This document shows positions 41,963 through 52,311 of a DNA stretch of 64,000 nt, piece by piece (position 1 is the stretch's first letter; every line of letters starts with the position of its first letter). The notes beneath the pieces were generated by a model. The model was not told the DNA's origin. It searched no databases and saw nothing but the letters and a program-made list of their open reading frames with translations. The DNA lies in assembly GCF_002953715.1 (NCBI RefSeq), contig NZ_CP025013.1, positions 682,001 through 746,000 on the forward strand. Direction: 5' to 3'. Origin of the DNA: Rhizobium leguminosarum. Its GTDB lineage: Bacteria; Pseudomonadota; Alphaproteobacteria; Rhizobiales; Rhizobiaceae. Made by a program: the position numbers and the translations under genes.

Positions 41963-44900
41963 TCAGAATTGCGCCGGGCATGAGAAGGCGCCGAGCGCCT
42001 CCAGCCGGAATGGATTGAGCACCGAACCGAACTGCACGTCGAACTCCGCCGCCTGGCCGTTCTGCTGGAATTTTGCCCGGAAGAGGTCGTCGCCTTGTAT
42101 GGCGAGATCGGCATCGTCGAAGAGCCGGAAGGGCGACCAGTCGCCGTTCTCCGTCAGCGCCTGCTGCCAGCCGCCCGGCTGGAAGGCGAGGCGCGAGACG
42201 TTGCTGGCGTCCGTCGACGGCCAGGTGATCGATTTCGATTGGATCGGCCCGTGGAAATAGACCACGCGTTCGCCCTCGATCTCCAGCATCACGGCGCTGG
42301 CCGCCTCGGTCAGCGATACCGGTTTGACGTTGATTGAAATCGACGGGTTCTCGCTACCGGCCGGGAAGAAGGCGCGGTTGATCTTGTCGGCATTCTCGAA
42401 CTGGGCGATCGCCGCACTCGAAATGCTCGCTGCGCCGAATGTGCCTTTCCAGCCCCATGGCGAGGCGCTGGTGTCGACGAAGGCTTCGAGCTTTTCCTTG
42501 AAGAAGGTTTTGAACAGCCCCTCCGGTCCGAAGAGCCTGATGAAATCGCTCATCGCCACGTCGCGCGGAGATTTGCGGTCGAAGGGATAACGACCGGCGA
42601 CGACATTCGAGCAGAAGCCCGCGCCTTCGGCAGCCCAGGCGTCGCTGATGCGGGATCGGGCGGATTTGACCGCCAGCGATCCGACATCCGCAGCCAGCCC
42701 CGCCATCCAGCTATCGACCGGCGCCGGCAGCTTGCGGGCCTGCTGCAGCAGGTCCTGGTTGGCGTCGGTGAGCTGGCTGTCGACGTCGAAGACTTTCGCG
42801 ACTTCGGCGGTCGACGTCGTGGCGCGCGAAAGCTGCTCCTGGACCCTCTGCAGGATCGGCTCGAGCTGCCCGATCTCCGATCGCGGCGCATCCTTCGGCT
42901 GGTCGTCCGGCAACGACTGGCCGGCCGGCGCCTTCAGCGCTTCGCGAAGACGGCCGAAGGGATCGGGCGCATTCGCTGCGCTGGCAAGCGCCGTGGTCGA
43001 GGCCGGCAGGTTGTCGCCGGCGGCCGAGGCGATTTCCGCCCCGGGCGCGCGCAGATCGGTGGCGGCGACGATCGATTTGGTGATCGTCTCGACCGGACCC
43101 GGCTTGCCCGCCAGGACGCGGGTGGTTTCCGCCGCATCGCTAATCGTCTGGGAGGGCTTCACCCTGATATCGGTGAGGATCGTCGACCAGCGCTGCTCGA
43201 AAGCGTCGAAGTAAAGCTGAAGCGTCGCTTGGGCGATCGTGTCGACCGTGACGCCGGCAGGATTGGGATCGCCGCGGACCCATTGCTCGTCGAGCGCCTC
43301 GCGTGCGGCGTCGGTGATCCCGGGCAGAACGACGGTGCGATAGCCGGTCGCGGAGAAGAGGCCGGCAATGCCTTCGTTGAGCGGCGCCTTCGATTTCCGC
43401 TCGAAAGCCTGTTCGCCGAGCGGCCCCAGCGCGCCTGCCGGGCTCCAGGCGGGAAGCGCGCGGGACTCGCGATATTCCGCCAGGATGTCATAGGCGCGGT
43501 TGGCGATGTTCTGCGAACGGATGACCTCGCGCGCCTTGGCGATCAGCGCCTTGTCCAGCTCGATCTGTGGCAGCGCGCCGCGCGCCATGACATCAGCATG
43601 GGCGATCAGCGCCTGCCGGGCCGTGGCCCTGCCTTCGTCTGGATAGAGCCTCGTGAACATGTCTTCTGCTTCCAGCGCGGCAAAGTCCGCATTCACCGGG
43701 CCGAGGCCGCCGAGCATGCCGTAGAGCTTCAACGCGTCGAAGGTTCGGGTGACATCTGTGGTCTCGGTCATCTCCTTCTGGAGCTGCACCAGCATGCGCG
43801 GCAGGAGCAGCGTGTTCAGCGCCCGCTGATAGGCCTCGCGCTGCCGGCTGGCGACCTTGCCTTCCTGGTCGAGGCCGAGGCTTATCGGCCAGACGCGGGT
43901 CTTCGAGAAGTCGGTGGTGACGGCGGCGAGATTGTCGAGCGCCGGCAGGACGCGCAGGAAATCCACATCCGAAACGTCGCGAACCGGCACGCCACGCACC
44001 AGTTGTTCGTAGGCATCTATGCGTCTTTCCGCGCCGGCCAGCGCCGTGGTGTTCTGGATGTAGGTGGCCGTCCAGCTCGTCAGCACCACGGCAAGCAGCA
44101 GGACCGTGGCGGCATAGGCTGCGCGGCGGAAGAGCAATTGCCGCCCCGAAAGCCGCTTGTCGCGGGCGACCAGCGAGGCCTCGCCGAAGATCACCTCCTT
44201 GAAGAGGCGCGAGAGGAAATAGCTGCGCCGCATGCGGGGCACAGTGACCGTCTCCTCCCGCTGGGTGCCGGAGGCGAAATAAATGCCGCGCAGCAGCGGC
44301 GCCTCCACCAGCTTCGAACCCGAGCAAAGCTCGGTGACGACCTCGTGCAGACGCTCTTTCAAAGAGGTGAGCTCGGCCGGAAAGCGGAAGATGCGGCCGC
44401 GCAATTCCGGATTGGGCTCCTGCTGCAGGCGTTCGATCAGCATGGTATCGACGCGCTGCTGCAGCAGGGTGAATTCCTCCATGAAGCGTTCCGGCAGATT
44501 TGCCGCCTTATAGCTCTCGTCGAGCCCGAAGGTTGTGCCCCAGACCTGTTCGCGGTCGCTTTTGTTGAAACCGTCGAAGAACTCCACGAAGCCGGTCAGC
44601 AGATCGGCCTTGGTCAGCAGCAGATAGACCGGCACGCGCGCGTGTAGGAGTTCATCGAGTTCGGAAAGCCGCTGGCGGATCGCCCTGATCTCCTCGCGCT
44701 GCGCTTCCGGATCGCGCGTCAGGAGATCGCCGATCGACAGCGTCACCAGCGTGCCGTTGATCGGCTGCGAACGCCGGTACTTGCGCAGCAGGCCGAGAAA
44801 TCCTTCCCAGCCGGCTTTGGCGGTGCCGTTCAGATCGTCCTGTGTCGTATAGCGGCCGGCTGTATCGATGAGGATGGCCTCGTCGGTGAACCACCAATTG

Positions 44901-45439
44901 CAGTTGCGCGTACCGCCGATCCCTTGCACTGAATTGCCGCCGAGCGCATCGCCGAGCGGGAATTTGAGACCGGAATTGGAGAGCGCCGTCGTCTTGCCGG
45001 AGCCTGGCGCACCGAAGATGACGTACCACGGCAGCTCGTAGATATAGCCGAAGCGCTTCTTGGTGATGCGGCGGAGCAGTTGCAGCGCTTCCTTGAGCCG
45101 ACCGTGGATCTCGCCGACCTCAGCCTGCTGGCTGGCCGCGGCTTCGGCTTCCGCGTCCCGCTCGATACCGTCGACGAGCTGCTTGTCGCGGCGGCGGTCG
45201 CGGATGGTCGTGAAGACAAGATAAGCGAGCCAGGCGGCGAGGATGATGCCGATCAGCATCAGCCGCGCGCTGGTGCTCGCCAGCGGCTTGAAATCGCCAT
45301 AAGCGGCGAGATAGCCGTAGAACCAGATGACGACACAGATTGCCGCCACCCAGATGATCGAGATGAAGCGACGGCCGATGAGGCCGGCATAGGCCTCCAC
45401 ATAGGAGCGGAGCGTATAGAAATAACTGAGCGGGTTCAT
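41963..45439 (-). CDS. tssM: T6SS membrane-complex protein TssM (IcmF/ImpL)
   Basis: An 1158-residue inner-membrane protein. Two N-terminal helices (FISIIWVAAICVVIWFYGYL and LMLIGIILAAWLAYLVF) are followed by a cytoplasmic NTPase domain with an intact Walker A (IFGAPGSGKTTAL). A third helix near residue 440 precedes a large periplasmic domain ending in the TssM C-terminal fold. It overlaps tssL by four bases (ATGA). In other bacteria the periplasmic end binds the TssJ lipoprotein, and no tssJ is present here. Confidence 0.95.
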   Translation of the reverse strand: MNPLSYFYTLRSYVEAYAGLIGRRFISIIWVAAICVVIWFYGYLAAYGDFKPLASTSARLMLIGIILAAWLAYLVFTTIRDRRRDKQLVDGIERDAEAEAAASQQAEVGEIHGRLKEALQLLRRITKKRFGYIYELPWYVIFGAPGSGKTTALSNSGLKFPLGDALGGNSVQGIGGTRNCNWWFTDEAILIDTAGRYTTQDDLNGTAKAGWEGFLGLLRKYRRSQPINGTLVTLSIGDLLTRDPEAQREEIRAIRQRLSELDELLHARVPVYLLLTKADLLTGFVEFFDGFNKSDREQVWGTTFGLDESYKAANLPERFMEEFTLLQQRVDTMLIERLQQEPNPELRGRIFRFPAELTSLKERLHEVVTELCSGSKLVEAPLLRGIYFASGTQREETVTVPRMRRSYFLSRLFKEVIFGEASLVARDKRLSGRQLLFRRAAYAATVLLLAVVLTSWTATYIQNTTALAGAERRIDAYEQLVRGVPVRDVSDVDFLRVLPALDNLAAVTTDFSKTRVWPISLGLDQEGKVASRQREAYQRALNTLLLPRMLVQLQKEMTETTDVTRTFDALKLYGMLGGLGPVNADFAALEAEDMFTRLYPDEGRATARQALIAHADVMARGALPQIELDKALIAKAREVIRSQNIANRAYDILAEYRESRALPAWSPAGALGPLGEQAFERKSKAPLNEGIAGLFSATGYRTVVLPGITDAAREALDEQWVRGDPNPAGVTVDTIAQATLQLYFDAFEQRWSTILTDIRVKPSQTISDAAETTRVLAGKPGPVETITKSIVAATDLRAPGAEIASAAGDNLPASTTALASAANAPDPFGRLREALKAPAGQSLPDDQPKDAPRSEIGQLEPILQRVQEQLSRATTSTAEVAKVFDVDSQLTDANQDLLQQARKLPAPVDSWMAGLAADVGSLAVKSARSRISDAWAAEGAGFCSNVVAGRYPFDRKSPRDVAMSDFIRLFGPEGLFKTFFKEKLEAFVDTSASPWGWKGTFGAASISSAAIAQFENADKINRAFFPAGSENPSISINVKPVSLTEAASAVMLEIEGERVVYFHGPIQSKSITWPSTDASNVSRLAFQPGGWQQALTENGDWSPFRLFDDADLAIQGDDLFRAKFQQNGQAAEFDVQFGSVLNPFRLEALGAFSCPAQF

Positions 45440-46971
45440 CGCGAAGCACCTCCTGCGGCGGGCGCCGTCGGTTCATCCGGCATTTCGGCCTGACGCGGTG
45501 TCGTCAAACCCGCATCGTTCAACCGCTCGCTCGGATCGGTCAGGACCAGGATCTCGGTGCGGCGGTTCATCTCCCGGCCCTCCGGCGTCTCGTTGGCGGC
45601 AATCGGATCGGTGTCGGCACGCCCCTCGGTCAGGATCGCGCCCGGACCGGTGAATGAACTAAGGATTTCGCCGACCGCCTTGGCGCGGGCTTCGGAAAGG
45701 TGCCAGTTGGAGGGGAACTGAACTGTGCGGATCGGCACATTGTCGGTATAACCCACCACTACGGCGCGGAAGTTCTCTGCGGCCAGCGCACCGCCGATCC
45801 GCTGGAGCAGATCGTGGAATTTCTGGCTGACCTCCGCACTGCCGGTGGCAAACAGGCCGGAATTGCTGATCCGCACCAGCAGCCTGCCATTCGAATCCGA
45901 AAGTGTGACGAGCTTCTTCTCGACCTCCGGCTGCAGGAAGGCGAGCAGATTGTCGAGCCGGCTCGGCGGTCTCACTTGCTGCGGCGGCGGCGGTGGTGGC
46001 GGCGTTTCGGCGACGACGACGGGCGGTGGCTGCCGAGGCGGCTCCGGAATCTTGACCAATACGCTTGGCATATCGCGCGGCGGCAGCCTGGCAAGCCGCT
46101 CGAACGTTCCGTCGGAGGCGCGATTGAGCGAGAGCGTGAAGAACATGTAGCCGAGTGCCAGGATCAGCGTCAGAAGGGAAAGAAGCGTCCAGATCGCGGC
46201 CGCGGTGCGCAACGGCTGATGCCGGGCCGAAACGCCCTTCCAGTGCGGAGAAAGCTCTCGTTCGAAGACGCCGTACTGGCCAAGCAACGTCTTGTAAAGG
46301 CCGTCGCGGATGCGGCCGAGCTCCAGCCCGCCGCGCGGTGAAACGCGGGTGCGGCCCTCGAAGGCAAGTGACAGGCAGAGATAGATGAGGAGAAGCAGGT
46401 CCTTGTTGGCGCCGGGGCTCTGGTGGAAATGGTCGAGCAGGTCGAACACCCGTTCGCCGCCGGTCACGTCCATATGGAAGGTGGAAACGAGCCCCGAGCG
46501 GGCCCAGCCGGCACGAACGCCCCAGGCCTTGCTGAGCACGACATCGTCGACCGTCGCACAGACGACGTAATGGGCGGCGCGCGCTCGTTCGGGGCTGATG
46601 CGGGCGCTCGCCAGATCGCGTTCGTAGCGGCCGACGGCTTCGATCGCCACCTGGCGCAGTTCGTCGATCTCGGGCTGTTCTTCCGTGTAGCGCAGGGCAT
46701 GGGCGAGGTTGAGGAGCGGTGCGGCCGAGCGCACCAGCGTCGGCACGTCTTCGGCCCCGAAGCGAAAATCCCGGACGAGCGTTTCGACGGACGCTGCGCC
46801 CTTCGGAAGCGATCCCGCCGGCGCCTTTCCGCCCTCGCTTTCGGGAAAGTCGAGGACGTCATCCAGCATCTCCGCCATCTTGCGAGCGGATTGCTTTTTC
46901 CTAGTGCCGTCCTCGGTAAATTCGACAATGGTCGGCAGGTTCTGCCACGTGGAGGCGGGTTCGTTCTTCAT
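45436..46971 (-). CDS. tssL: T6SS membrane-complex protein TssL with OmpA-like domain (ImpK)
   Basis: A 511-residue inner-membrane protein. The cytoplasmic DotU/IcmH domain (LNLAHALRYTEEQPEIDELR, about 80-260) leads to one transmembrane helix (LLSLLTLILALGYMFFTLSL). A proline-rich linker (VVVAETPPPPPPPQQVRPPS) then leads to a periplasmic OmpA-type peptidoglycan-binding domain (VVVGYTDNVPIRTVQFPSNW, then LSEARAKAVGEIL). It is the extended class of TssL, anchoring the complex to the wall. The Thr that PpkA phosphorylates in Agrobacterium lies in the N-terminal cytoplasmic part; several Thr are available here. Confidence 0.95.
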   Translation of the reverse strand: MKNEPASTWQNLPTIVEFTEDGTRKKQSARKMAEMLDDVLDFPESEGGKAPAGSLPKGAASVETLVRDFRFGAEDVPTLVRSAAPLLNLAHALRYTEEQPEIDELRQVAIEAVGRYERDLASARISPERARAAHYVVCATVDDVVLSKAWGVRAGWARSGLVSTFHMDVTGGERVFDLLDHFHQSPGANKDLLLLIYLCLSLAFEGRTRVSPRGGLELGRIRDGLYKTLLGQYGVFERELSPHWKGVSARHQPLRTAAAIWTLLSLLTLILALGYMFFTLSLNRASDGTFERLARLPPRDMPSVLVKIPEPPRQPPPVVVAETPPPPPPPQQVRPPSRLDNLLAFLQPEVEKKLVTLSDSNGRLLVRISNSGLFATGSAEVSQKFHDLLQRIGGALAAENFRAVVVGYTDNVPIRTVQFPSNWHLSEARAKAVGEILSSFTGPGAILTEGRADTDPIAANETPEGREMNRRTEILVLTDPSERLNDAGLTTPRQAEMPDEPTAPAAGGASR

Positions 46972-48308
46972 TCTCTAAGGGCCCACAGTTCTATTTCGAG
47001 CCCGGGAAAATCGCCGGCGAGATGCACGGCGATGGCGCCCGAAGTGTCGAGTTGTTTCCAAAGCGGGTTCTTGGTGTCGAGTTCGAAATAGATGGTGCCG
47101 GAGCGATAGGGGAGCTGGCGTGGCAACACCGGCAGCGGCCGGACGGGAATGCCCGGCAGCGCGACGTTGACGAGGTCGGCGATGCGCTCGACCGGGCCGA
47201 TCTTGATCTGCGCCGGCAGCTTGCGGCGCACGTCTTCGGCCGGCATCTCGGCCCGGACCGCCAGCACGAAGCCGGCATCTCTCAGCAGCGAACGGTCGTT
47301 GATCGTGCCGATCCTGACGCCATGCCGGCGTTCGGCAAGCTCGATCGCCACCGCCGCCTGTTCGAGCACCGACGACAGCGAGGCGCGCAGATCGTCGAAG
47401 ACGGCCGCAAACGTCGCCTTGAGGTCGTCGTGGCGGTAAGGTGGGAAGTCGCTCGCGCGTTTGCGGTCGGTCGTGAAGGTGGCGAGCTCGCCGGCAAGCT
47501 GGATGCAGGTCTCGTAAAAGACCATGGGGTGGATCCGCGTCGCATTCGCCGAAATGTGTTTCAGCATCGGATCCGCGCGGTTGAGCATCTGTAAGAGCAG
47601 GTAGTCGCCGACTTCTGCCGTTCCTCGAATGGTGGGATCGCCGATCCGCTCGGCGATGGCCTCGGCGCGGTGGCGCACGATGCCGAGCAGCTCGGTGATC
47701 AGCTCGCCCAACCGTGCAGCAGCCGTACAGTTGAGGCTCGGCACGATATAGTCCGGATCGAGGATCACCGCCCTGTCTGAACGCACTTCGATGATGCGGG
47801 CAAGTCCGATGAGCTCGTAGCCGGCGAGTTCATCACCGGTCCTCAGATAACGCAGGCTGAGGCGGCCGACATCGATCGGCGCCATGAAGTCGGTCTCGAC
47901 GTTGGCATCCGGCGCTTCATAGGGCGAAGCGACGAGCCGGACGCTGTTGCGCGCGGCACCGCCGTTCAACGCCACGTCGGCCTTGCCCGGCTGGCGGGAA
48001 GGAAGTGCGAGATAGACGACAGCATTCTTGGTGTTCTCGTCGAGATCGAGCGGCGGCGGCAGGTCGGTATCAACAGGGGCTTCAAACGGCGTCCCGTCGG
48101 GCAATACGCCGCGCAGGTTCGACAGCGCGAATTGGCCGATCGCGAGTGCGCCGCGGTCGATGCCGATTTCCGCCACCCCCCAGGGATAGGGCGACAGGCC
48201 GTGCGTCGCGGTGCGCACGAGCCGCTCGGTCCAGCGGTCCGCCTGCTGGAAATGCTGCACGCGAAGGAACATGCCTTCGCTCCAGGCCACCCGGTTTTCA
48301 TTCCTCAT
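46968..48308 (-). CDS. tssK: T6SS baseplate protein TssK (ImpJ)
   Basis: A 446-residue cytoplasmic trimeric adaptor linking baseplate to membrane complex. The family N-terminus is clear (RVAWSEGMFLRVQHFQQADR), as is the later DYLLLQMLNRADPMLKHISA. It overlaps tssL by four bases and fha by 11. Confidence 0.93.
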   Translation of the reverse strand: MRNENRVAWSEGMFLRVQHFQQADRWTERLVRTATHGLSPYPWGVAEIGIDRGALAIGQFALSNLRGVLPDGTPFEAPVDTDLPPPLDLDENTKNAVVYLALPSRQPGKADVALNGGAARNSVRLVASPYEAPDANVETDFMAPIDVGRLSLRYLRTGDELAGYELIGLARIIEVRSDRAVILDPDYIVPSLNCTAAARLGELITELLGIVRHRAEAIAERIGDPTIRGTAEVGDYLLLQMLNRADPMLKHISANATRIHPMVFYETCIQLAGELATFTTDRKRASDFPPYRHDDLKATFAAVFDDLRASLSSVLEQAAVAIELAERRHGVRIGTINDRSLLRDAGFVLAVRAEMPAEDVRRKLPAQIKIGPVERIADLVNVALPGIPVRPLPVLPRQLPYRSGTIYFELDTKNPLWKQLDTSGAIAVHLAGDFPGLEIELWALRE

Positions 48309-49497
48309 GATGCGCGTCTTTTCCTTCCTGCCTGTCTTGCGGACGAGGCCCTGCCTGCGTGCCGTTTACCGCGCCCGTCATCGCGTCGCGGAAAACGTCA
48401 TGGATCGACCGGCTCTTGCCGTCCTGTTCGAATTGCGCCCGGTAAGCCCGCCAATAGGCCCGGTCCCGGCGCCAGGGCAGGCGCCAGGCGCCCGTCTCCA
48501 CCCGCGCCTCAAGGATGCGCGGCTCCAGTCGGCCTGCTGTCTGAACCAGAGCCTCAAGCGCCGAGTTGAGGTTGAGCTGTTGTCCGATCAGGGTTTCGAT
48601 GCGGGCAAGAAGCGCTTCCTCCCTGCTGCTGTCGGCAAGGAAGTCCGGCTCGCTGGTGGCGGATGGCGCACTCATCTCGAAAACGGCATAGCTATTCTGG
48701 ACAGCCTCCTCGAGCCGAGCGAGCAGCGGCTCCAGGCGATCGGCGAAGGCTTCGGGCCGGCCGATCGTCAGCGTCGGAAACTCCTCGGGCTCCGGCTCCG
48801 GCTGTGGATCGTTGTCGTTGACGATCTCGATCAGTGGCGCCGGCTGGCGTTGAGCGATGGGCACGGAAACATGGGTGGCGGAACCGTGTTCCAGGTGGCT
48901 GCCGTATTCGGTCTCCTCCGAATTCCAGTCCTCCGGCAGAAGCTGGATGACTGAGCGCATCTCCGGAGGGCCGCTCCAGCCGATCTCGACATTGCGGGAT
49001 GAGGCCGCTCCCTTTTTCCCGACCTTTTCGGGAAGGCCCCAATCATCGACCGCACGCTCGCCAAGGATGCCGTTTGCGGTATGACCGCCCGGAGCGATAT
49101 CGGCCAGGATTGCGGAGATGGTCAGCGGTTCGTCGCTCAGCACGAGAGCGGCATCAGGATCCTCGATCTCGCGGTCTTTCTCGCCCGATATGTGGACGGA
49201 AAAGGCAAGTCCGCCCATCTCCAGCCGCGACCTGTCGGCAAGCCGCACGACCTGGCCTTCATGCACGGCGACGCCGTCGACGCGGGAACCGTTCGCGCTC
49301 TGGTCGCGCAGCAGGAAGCCTTCGCGGTCGCGCTCGATGATGCAATGGAGCTTCGAAACGGAGCGCCGATCCTCCGGCAGTCGCCAGTCGCAATCCGGTG
49401 CCCGGCCGAGCGTTCGCCGGCCGCGTTCGAAGAACCATTTCGACTGGCCTGATGGCGCCCTCGCGTCACTGGTGATCTCTTTCAGTTCAAGCCGCAT
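48298..49497 (-). CDS. fha: T6SS FHA-domain protein Fha (TagH/ImpI)
   Basis: A 399-residue cytoplasmic scaffold. The N-terminal FHA domain keeps the phosphothreonine-binding residues (LGRAPDCDWRLPEDRRSVSK, then LHCIIERDREG and RDQSANGSRVDG). The C-terminal part is the TagH-like region ending near FEQDGKSRSIHDVFRDAMTG. It reads PpkA-dependent phosphorylation and promotes assembly. GAGGAGGCG upstream lies within the end of tssG; 10 bases separate the genes. Confidence 0.92.
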   Translation of the reverse strand: MRLELKEITSDARAPSGQSKWFFERGRRTLGRAPDCDWRLPEDRRSVSKLHCIIERDREGFLLRDQSANGSRVDGVAVHEGQVVRLADRSRLEMGGLAFSVHISGEKDREIEDPDAALVLSDEPLTISAILADIAPGGHTANGILGERAVDDWGLPEKVGKKGAASSRNVEIGWSGPPEMRSVIQLLPEDWNSEETEYGSHLEHGSATHVSVPIAQRQPAPLIEIVNDNDPQPEPEPEEFPTLTIGRPEAFADRLEPLLARLEEAVQNSYAVFEMSAPSATSEPDFLADSSREEALLARIETLIGQQLNLNSALEALVQTAGRLEPRILEARVETGAWRLPWRRDRAYWRAYRAQFEQDGKSRSIHDVFRDAMTGAVNGTQAGPRPQDRQEGKDAHHEE

Positions 49498-49507
49498 CCT
49501 CGCCTCC

Positions 49508-50509
49508 TCACCGCGCCTGAACCGACAGGCGCTCGACGATCACTGCATCGCCGCTGTTGCTTGCAGCGGGTGCAACTCTGGCCCAACTGTTCCAGCCCAA
49601 GCGCGGCGGATCGCCGGCCTGTCCGAGTTGGCAGAAGGGAACGTCCTCCTTCTTCAGGATGGCCTGTATGTCGAATTCGAGCGCCGCGCCGACATAGAGC
49701 CGCGTCAGGGCGAAGAGCTCGGTGATGGCGCGGCCGCCCGGCGCGAGCGAAAGGTAATCGGCATAACCGAGTGGACCGATGACAATGCGAAAGCCGCCGC
49801 TGAAATCGTGGATCGCAGCACCTGCCGTCGCATTGACGCCAAGCTGGACGCCCTGCGGTCTGCCCATGCGGCTGCGCTCCGCCTCCGGGATGGTCAGCCA
49901 GCGCCCGCGGAACAATTCGATCCCCACCGGCAGGCCGCTGAATTCGCAGAGCATGGCGCGGAGATTGACGGCATTGCGGTTGCGCGCGGCGAAGAAACCG
50001 GAGAAGCGCAGGATCAGTTCCTCGTCGACGCCGCTCTTTTCGACGAGACGCTTGGTGCCGAAGCCGGTGAGTGACAGGAGCGTGGTGACGAAGGCGTTGT
50101 TTGCCCATGCGCCGCCCCAGCGCAACCGCCGGGCGATGCGGTATTTCTCGCAGGCATCAGTGAAGAGTTCCGCCATCCGCGCGCTGAACAGGTCGAAGAA
50201 GCCCGCCAGCGCCCGCGACCTGTTCCGCTCCTCGCGCATGACGAGTTCGTTGTAGGCCGACGGCATGGAGCCGATCGCCCCGATGAGACCGGCAAGCGCA
50301 CTGCGGACGGCGGCACCGCCGCCCCTGCGCTTGTATCCGCTGACGGCAAGAGGCGCCGGCGAGACGCCGACATGGGAGGCGACATCAAGCCGCCCTTCCT
50401 CCACCGAAGCCTGCGCGACGCGAAAGGCCGTCACCGGCTCGAAGCGGCCGGGGTCGCGTTCGAGCAGATCGGCAAGGTCGTCTGGCTTGCGGGCGACGGG
50501 GAGATCCAT
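49508..50509 (-). CDS. tssG: T6SS baseplate protein TssG (ImpH)
   Basis: A 333-residue baseplate wedge component. DLADLLERDPGRFEPVTAFR at the N-terminus is followed by NELVMREERNRSRALAGFFD and later RWLTIPEAERSRMGRPQGVQ. It pairs with TssF in the wedge. It is 20 bases after tssF. Confidence 0.92.
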   Translation of the reverse strand: MDLPVARKPDDLADLLERDPGRFEPVTAFRVAQASVEEGRLDVASHVGVSPAPLAVSGYKRRGGGAAVRSALAGLIGAIGSMPSAYNELVMREERNRSRALAGFFDLFSARMAELFTDACEKYRIARRLRWGGAWANNAFVTTLLSLTGFGTKRLVEKSGVDEELILRFSGFFAARNRNAVNLRAMLCEFSGLPVGIELFRGRWLTIPEAERSRMGRPQGVQLGVNATAGAAIHDFSGGFRIVIGPLGYADYLSLAPGGRAITELFALTRLYVGAALEFDIQAILKKEDVPFCQLGQAGDPPRLGWNSWARVAPAASNSGDAVIVERLSVQAR

Positions 50510-50529
50510 GGTTGGCTAGCGATCCTTCC

Positions 50530-52311
50530 TCAGAGAAGCGGGCGTTCGGCGGCGCGTGCCGGCCACCGGGCGATCGGCCTCGATTGCCCCTTCATCCCGA
50601 TGGTGAGCCGGGTGAAGCTGTTGACCGAGGTGTAGAGACTGAAGAAGCGGTCGAGCACGCTGCCGAACAGGAAGGCGGAGGGCCGGTCGATGGCGGCCGG
50701 ATCGAATTCAAGCGCGATTTCGGTGCCGGGCACCATGCCGCCGCTGCCGAGACGGGCGGTCGAATTGCCCGCCTTGATCCGGACGAGCGCATCGACGAAT
50801 TGCTTGGTCTCGGGGCTGTCCCGGAAGGCGTAGAGGGACAGGATATCCTTCAGCGCCGCACCGTCATTGTCGAAGAGCGACAGGTGGTTGAGAATGAGAT
50901 GCGACATCAGCCGCCAGTTCCGCCCTTCCTGATCGTTCATCCTGACCGACGGCGTCGGCGGGATCAGGGCTTCAACGCTGGCGACCGCCTCATGGCCGGA
51001 AGCAAGCTGCAGAAAAGGATGGCCGCCGCCGAAGGGAAGCTGTTCCGGCAGGTCGCGGTTCAGGCAGAGCGTGTCGACGCTTGCGACCGCCTCGACAGGA
51101 CCTGAAGAACGGCGCTGCCTGTCGACGAAGGCGATGTCCAGATCGCTGGTTCTGTCGTCTTCGTCGAAACGGCGATAGGCCTGCCAGTAGGTCACGCTCG
51201 TGCCTGCCCGCTGCGACCGTCCGAAGAACGGCTGGCAGAATTCCTCCTGGCCGCGCGATCCGGTCAGGAGAACGCGGTCGATCGAATAGATCTCGCGGGT
51301 CTTCTGGCGCCGCGCATCAGGCAGGAGTCGGTATTCCGTACGGGTGCCGTCGATGGCAATCGGCTCGCAGACCTGGCGGAAGAGATTGACGACGGGCGTC
51401 GCATTGAGTGCGAAGTCGCGGACCGAGATCGCACGTTCGAGCTTGGCGTCGCTTTCCCTCAGGTAGACGAAGAGCTCCAGCGTTTCGCCCCGCCAGGCAT
51501 CGAGCCCTTCGATATCGAGAAAAAGAAACTTCCGCGGCAGAGCGAAAAATTCAGTCAGCAGCCGGTAGCCGGTGAAGCTCGGCGCCGGATAGGGTAGCAT
51601 GGCCTCTTCAGGCTCGAAGCCAACCTGTTTGAGATTGCCCGCCGGCAGGAAGACCGGCGAACGGTCGTCCGCATGTTTGGCAAGCGCAATGCCGAGCGTG
51701 TGGTTGGCAAGCAGCTCGTAGATCGCCACCGCCTGCTGCCAGGGGGACGGAATATGCAGGCGCAGCCGGCTCAGGCCGAGGCTGCCGACGGGCTTTCGGG
51801 CATCGAGGCTGCGGATGGACAGCCTGAGGCAACCGGCAACGCCGGCATAGGGAGAAAGCGGCGCATTGATCGGCTGGCCGGAAAGGCTAGCACCGGTGAT
51901 TTCGATCGGCGCCATCTCGACATCCTGCGTGGTGCGGAAGCGGCAAGCTTCGCCTCGCACCGGCTCGGCCAGGACTTCGGTGTGGCGTGGCACGGTCTGG
52001 ACCGAGGCAAGCGTGTCGCTTGGGCGGAACTTCACGATGCTCATCGAGGGCAGCGGCGAGAGATAATGGGGATAGAGCGTCTCGAGCAGGCCGTCGGTCA
52101 GCTCGGGAAATTCATCGTCCAGCTTCTGGCGGACGCGGGCGGCCGAATAGGCGAAACTCTGGATCAGGCGTTCCACATGCGGATCGTCGGCGACGTCGCC
52201 GGTCATGCGCAGCCGGCCGGCGATCTTCGGGAAGGCATCCGCAAAGCGCGCGGCGCGGCGGCGAAGTGCCAGCAATTCCTCATTGTAGCGGTGCAGGAAA
52301 CCTTCAGCCAT
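50530..52311 (-). CDS. tssF: T6SS baseplate protein TssF (ImpG)
   Basis: A 593-residue baseplate wedge protein. The typical N-terminus FLHRYNEELLALRRRAARFA is followed by DPHVERLIQSFAYSAARVRQ. The start at 52311 overlaps the end of tssE by 8 bases; upstream frame sequence is antisense-like and was excluded. Confidence 0.93.
   Translation of the reverse strand: MAEGFLHRYNEELLALRRRAARFADAFPKIAGRLRMTGDVADDPHVERLIQSFAYSAARVRQKLDDEFPELTDGLLETLYPHYLSPLPSMSIVKFRPSDTLASVQTVPRHTEVLAEPVRGEACRFRTTQDVEMAPIEITGASLSGQPINAPLSPYAGVAGCLRLSIRSLDARKPVGSLGLSRLRLHIPSPWQQAVAIYELLANHTLGIALAKHADDRSPVFLPAGNLKQVGFEPEEAMLPYPAPSFTGYRLLTEFFALPRKFLFLDIEGLDAWRGETLELFVYLRESDAKLERAISVRDFALNATPVVNLFRQVCEPIAIDGTRTEYRLLPDARRQKTREIYSIDRVLLTGSRGQEEFCQPFFGRSQRAGTSVTYWQAYRRFDEDDRTSDLDIAFVDRQRRSSGPVEAVASVDTLCLNRDLPEQLPFGGGHPFLQLASGHEAVASVEALIPPTPSVRMNDQEGRNWRLMSHLILNHLSLFDNDGAALKDILSLYAFRDSPETKQFVDALVRIKAGNSTARLGSGGMVPGTEIALEFDPAAIDRPSAFLFGSVLDRFFSLYTSVNSFTRLTIGMKGQSRPIARWPARAAERPLL

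Noticed and set aside
43229..44647. 472-codon plus-strand ORF within tssM
   Set aside because: Antisense of a conserved TssM coding region; histidine/arginine-rich composition without motifs.
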